64,000 nucleotides of DNA from Branchiostoma lanceolatum (taxonomy: Eukaryota > Chordata > Leptocardii > Amphioxiformes > Branchiostomatidae), in contig NC_089724.1 in the NCBI RefSeq assembly GCF_035083965.1, positions 1,188,501 to 1,252,500 of the forward strand, written 5' to 3'. Below are positions 63,801 to 64,000 of this stretch, in pieces; position 1 is the stretch's first letter; every line of letters begins with the position of its first letter. Position numbers and translations under genes: made by a program. The notes beneath the pieces are model-generated. The model did not search any database, was not told the DNA's origin, and saw only the letters and a program-made list of their open reading frames with translations.

Positions 63801-64000
63801 TCAATCGTCAGTAACATAAACTTTTGACAGAGTAAAGCCACCATCTATTACTAAATACATCCTAACAACAAACATAAATCCCTGTTTTACTATTTACAGA
63901 CGAAATAGCAGGTTTGGACTGGGCAGAGGATTCTCCCGGCCTGCCCTGCGCGTTGTGTGTTCTGATGGACAACGCGGACAGCCACAGGGCCAAGACAACC
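57812..64000 (+). CDS. EC6: divergent mosaic protein, truncated by the window end
   Basis: Exons: signal peptide 57812-57869, N-domain part 1 59400-59632, N-domain part 2 60830-60992, EGF 61898-62011, CTLD exon 1 63148-63372, CTLD exon 2 from 63900 past the window end. The signal reads MLGLLLFCVVLSVGVSPSQ. The N-domain is the most diverged of the family and is cut by a phase-0 intron, while all other introns are phase 1. A single EGF precedes the CTLD. Between that EGF and the real CTLD exon lie four truncated CTLD exon starts (62331-62880). Later modules are outside the window. Confidence 0.8.
59400..60992 (+). CDS. EC6 N-terminal domain split over two exons
   Basis: Part 1 (59400-59632) holds [38 protein letters not shown], and ends VIAYE at GAG|GTTGGT. 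Part 2 (60830-60992) starts VCPGTVNSYNC and continues LLDDVFLY, then FDLWALCTG. Joined in phase 0 the eight cysteines fall where EC4 and EC5 have theirs. The 1.2-kb intron contains a hairpin element (60661-60802) close to its 3' end. Confidence 0.75.
60661..60802. mobile_element. Hairpin element with hammerhead-like core in EC6 N-domain intron
   Basis: Inverted ends: ACTCAAGTAACTGGATAA (60675-60692) and TTATCCAGTTACTTGAGT (60773-60790), extended by CGCCAAAAAT / ATTTTTTTGGCG. The loop region has CAGTCC pairing with GGACTG and between them CTGATGAAAGATAGCGGATG followed by CTGTCT and AAAACGTC. CTGATGA plus a stem-II-like hairpin is hammerhead-like; the GAAAC box is degraded to AAAAC. Confidence 0.5.
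61220..61350 (-). mobile_element. tRNA-derived SINE fragment in EC6 intron
   Basis: Shares GTGTAAAGTGCTTTTCCCAA, GGGCACAAC, ATCGAACCTGGGACCT and TTACGCCACA with the other SINE copies, in minus orientation. Head partly degraded. Confidence 0.55.
61606..61850. mobile_element. Large fold-back element in EC6 intron
   Basis: Two arms of about 104 bp (61606-61709 and 61747-61850) are imperfect reverse complements, joined through a 37-bp loop. The best-matched section pairs GGTTTCATTTCGCATGGCAG with CTGCAGTGCGAAATAGAACC. The right arm contains CTGAGGGAGGCGACAGACGG followed by TCACCGAAAC, again hammerhead-like. Confidence 0.55.
61898..62011 (+). CDS. EC6 EGF exon
   Basis: Thirty-eight codons, [16 protein letters not shown] start and QIGSYTCDCPKGTAG, matching the EGF that immediately precedes the CTLD in EC3 to EC5. 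AG acceptor at 61896-61897, donor G|GTGAGT. Confidence 0.85.
62255..62898 (+). repeat. Four tandem truncated CTLD exon starts (period about 150 bp)
   Basis: Units begin after an AG acceptor at 62331, 62479, 62631 and 62779 (spacing 148, 152, 148). Each copies the acceptor and the first 20 or so codons of CTLD exon 1 (VDGGSCYKFSS type, then SHFAAEKA in the better copies), then departs into ACAATATATTACT(T)GG, an early stop and a shared spacer CCAGTTAACTTCTTT. Copies 1 and 2 carry extra damage (TGA or indels); copies 3 and 4 stay open to the common break. The intact exon is at 63148. Confidence 0.85.
62899..63111. mobile_element. MITE between the decoy array and the real CTLD exon of EC6
   Basis: Inverted ends CTAGCCCCTACCAGGC (62899-62914) and GCCTGGTAGAGGCTAG (63096-63111). 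Same family as 42551-42751. It interrupts the 148-bp repeat spacer after the fourth truncated copy, which places its insertion after, or at the edge of, the array expansion. Confidence 0.65.
63148..63372 (+). CDS. EC6 CTLD exon 1
   Basis: Seventy-five codons: VDGGSCYKFSSAPATHFAAE, KACRAEGGHLAVAKDVGKQ, HWIGTKVTSDKL. Donor A|GTAAAT in phase 1. The length of 225 bp equals that of the EC1, EC3 second, EC4 and EC5 counterparts. Confidence 0.85.
63900..64000 (+). CDS. EC6 CTLD exon 2 (cut by window end)
   Basis: Starts after TTTACAG at 63899 and encodes NEIAGLDWAEDSPGLPC, then ALCVLMDNADSHRAKTT up to the last base. C-x-x-C before VLMD matches the other family members. The remainder lies outside. 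Confidence 0.8.

Overview
This is animal nuclear DNA. It has short phase-1 exons with GT-AG borders, signal-peptide first exons, shuffled extracellular modules (EGF, C-type lectin-like, kringle, LRR, Ig) and many short inverted-repeat transposons. No operons, rRNA, tRNA genes or CRISPR arrays are visible. The module mix and repeat density suggest an invertebrate deuterostome, most likely a lancelet (Branchiostoma-like). That assignment is inference; I cannot search a database.

Layout. (1) 1-12.2 kb, minus strand: a tandem array of small membrane proteins with a signal peptide, two unusual kringles, a Ser/Thr/Pro linker and one transmembrane helix. Two copies are present to the TM exon (KrA 3178-5572, KrB 8645-12220). 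A third shows only its signal-peptide exon (82-136) and continues to the left of the window. Between copies lies a 39-bp minisatellite. (2) 12.2-14.8 kb: intergenic. (3) 14.8-17.0 kb, plus strand: a single-exon LRR-Ig protein. Its stalk and transmembrane tail seem to continue, frameshifted, downstream. (4) 17.1-64.0 kb, plus strand: six tandem paralogues (EC1-EC6) of a secreted mosaic protein. The full plan is signal peptide, an unnamed cysteine-rich N-terminal domain, EGF repeats, one C-type lectin-like domain (CTLD) on two exons, a seven-cysteine EGF, an ordinary EGF, and two four-cysteine half-EGF modules. Nearly every intron is phase 1. The exon sets I assembled give uninterrupted frames whose lengths divide by three: EC2 426 aa, EC4 550 aa, EC5 588 aa, and EC3 746 aa if one broken exon is skipped.

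The EC array is the most interesting system here. It shows modular birth and death: EC1 has no visible head, EC3 looks like a fusion of two paralogues with two CTLDs and one wrecked EGF exon, EC4 carries a fresh 261-bp exon duplication, EC5 keeps a stump of a lost EGF exon, and EC6 has an extra intron inside the N-terminal domain plus four tandem truncated CTLD exon starts, each with its own splice acceptor, ahead of the real exon. The CTLD lacks recognisable calcium/sugar-binding motifs. Odd or covarying cysteines recur at fixed places, which suggests disulfide-linked secreted oligomers. Function is unknown; a recognition or immune role is speculation.

Introns and spacers hold tRNA-derived SINEs, several inverted-repeat (MITE-like) families, and three inverted-repeat elements with hammerhead-ribozyme-like cores. 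Two insertions can be dated against an empty site in the neighbouring paralogue. All exon borders are read by eye from splice signals and paralogue comparison.
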